Source of the DNA: an uncultured Tateyamaria sp.
GTDB taxonomy: Bacteria; Pseudomonadota; Alphaproteobacteria; Rhodobacterales; Rhodobacteraceae
Assembly: GCF_947487805.1 (NCBI RefSeq)
Contig: NZ_CANKXW010000001.1
Location: forward strand, 433,501 to 497,500
DNA: 64,000 nucleotides
Reading direction: 5' to 3'
Both the position numbers and the translations under genes were made by a program. Within the stretch, counting starts at the first letter, position 1, and the number at the start of each line of letters is the position of its first letter. The notes beneath the pieces were generated by a model that ran no database searches, was not told where the DNA came from, and was given only the letters and a program-made list of their open reading frames with translations. Shown piece after piece: positions 63,690 to 64,000 of this stretch.

Positions 63690-64000
63690 TGGCGATCCGC
63701 CCTTTCGTGATGTGGCCGGACAAGCGTTTGCGCACGCCGGCACAGACAGTCGACGAGATCACGGACGAAATCCACGCGATTTGGGCGGATATGGTCGACA
63801 GCATGGATGCGATGCCCGGATCAGGCGTCGGGCTGGCCGCGCCGCAGATCGGGGTGATGCTGCGCCTTGCGGTTGTCGATGTCACGCCGGATCGGTCGCG
63901 CCGCATCCTTCTGGCCAACCCGGAGGTCCTCGCCGCCGGGTCCGAGATTGAAAAAGGGACCGAGGCCAGCCCCTGCCTACCCGGTGTGGATGCAGAAATC
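63689..64000 (+). CDS. Peptide deformylase-like protein (3 of 3, truncated by window end)
   Basis: Third deformylase-like frame, open from the ATG at 63689 (TGATG overlap with copy 2) to the window edge, 104 residues. Motif 1 is present as GSGVGLAAPQ. Motif 2 is changed from EGCLS to EASPCLPG: the metal-binding Cys96 remains but the Gly before it is Pro. Motif 3 (HExxH) lies beyond the window. Activity is uncertain. In related genomes such a row leads into the methionyl-tRNA formyltransferase gene. Confidence 0.88.
   Translation, partial: MAIRPFVMWPDKRLRTPAQTVDEITDEIHAIWADMVDSMDAMPGSGVGLAAPQIGVMLRLAVVDVTPDRSRRILLANPEVLAAGSEIEKGTEASPCLPGVDAEI

Overview
The window is GC-rich, densely packed chromosomal DNA from an alphaproteobacterium, most likely a Rhodobacteraceae (Roseobacter-group) member. 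The evidence is gene content and order: an aglEFGAK/aglR alpha-glucoside locus, an frcBCA/frcK locus with a ROK regulator, three tandem peptide deformylases, the fused indolepyruvate oxidoreductase beside an Lrp gene, a CtrA-type box (TTAA-N7-TTAA), and many TGATG, ATGA and GTGA start/stop overlaps. I see no rRNA, tRNA, CRISPR array, insertion sequence, prophage or plasmid function. After start sites are corrected, no stretch over 300 bp lacks a gene.

Layout. 1-5360: a minus-strand peptide/opine-type ABC importer (dual ATPase, binding protein, two permeases, the last cut by the window edge). 5506-6003: a small methyltransferase. 6191-12446: a five-gene acyl-CoA operon (hydratase/dehydrogenase fusion, two acyl-CoA dehydrogenases, thioesterase, CoA ligase) resembling a pim-type dicarboxylate beta-oxidation set. 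12443-16094: ribulose-phosphate epimerase and divergent xylBA with a palindromic operator. 16113-27804: the most unusual region. Eight codirectional minus-strand genes (IclR regulator, class III aminotransferase, TctB, TctA, TctC, class I glutamine amidotransferase, cytochrome P450, glutamine-synthetase-like ligase) lie divergent from an aldehyde dehydrogenase and an aromatic-amino-acid-type decarboxylase, with an IclR-type palindrome between. The ligase/amidotransferase/oxygenase trio parallels the gamma-glutamylation logic of aniline and alkylamine oxidation, but with a P450 as the oxygenase.

27808-36476: glucokinase, a ROK regulator, a YceI/SDR pair with a divergent LysR regulator, and an Lrp regulator divergent from a large indolepyruvate ferredoxin oxidoreductase. 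36463-42952: a fructose/mannose operon (frcBCA, frcK, PfkB kinase, D-lyxose/D-mannose isomerase) with a divergent ROK repressor and a near-perfect 27-bp palindrome. 42956-52251: the alpha-glucoside operon aglEFG-aglA-aglK, divergent from aglR and a GH1 beta-glucosidase, with two LacI-type operators. 52287-59303: a lipoprotein, SMC, a lytic transglycosylase and two cobalamin genes (cbiB/cobD, cobC). 59489-64000: an atypical receiver protein behind a CtrA box, a glutathionyl-hydroquinone reductase, a small unknown protein, a MalY/PatB-type C-S lyase and three tandem deformylases, the last truncated by the window.

The dominant theme is sugar and carbon scavenging: xylose, fructose/mannose, alpha- and beta-glucosides, glucose phosphorylation. 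Each locus has its own regulator or operator, and a separate amine/amino-acid catabolic island sits among them. All functions are inferred from motifs, lengths and context; no search was run.
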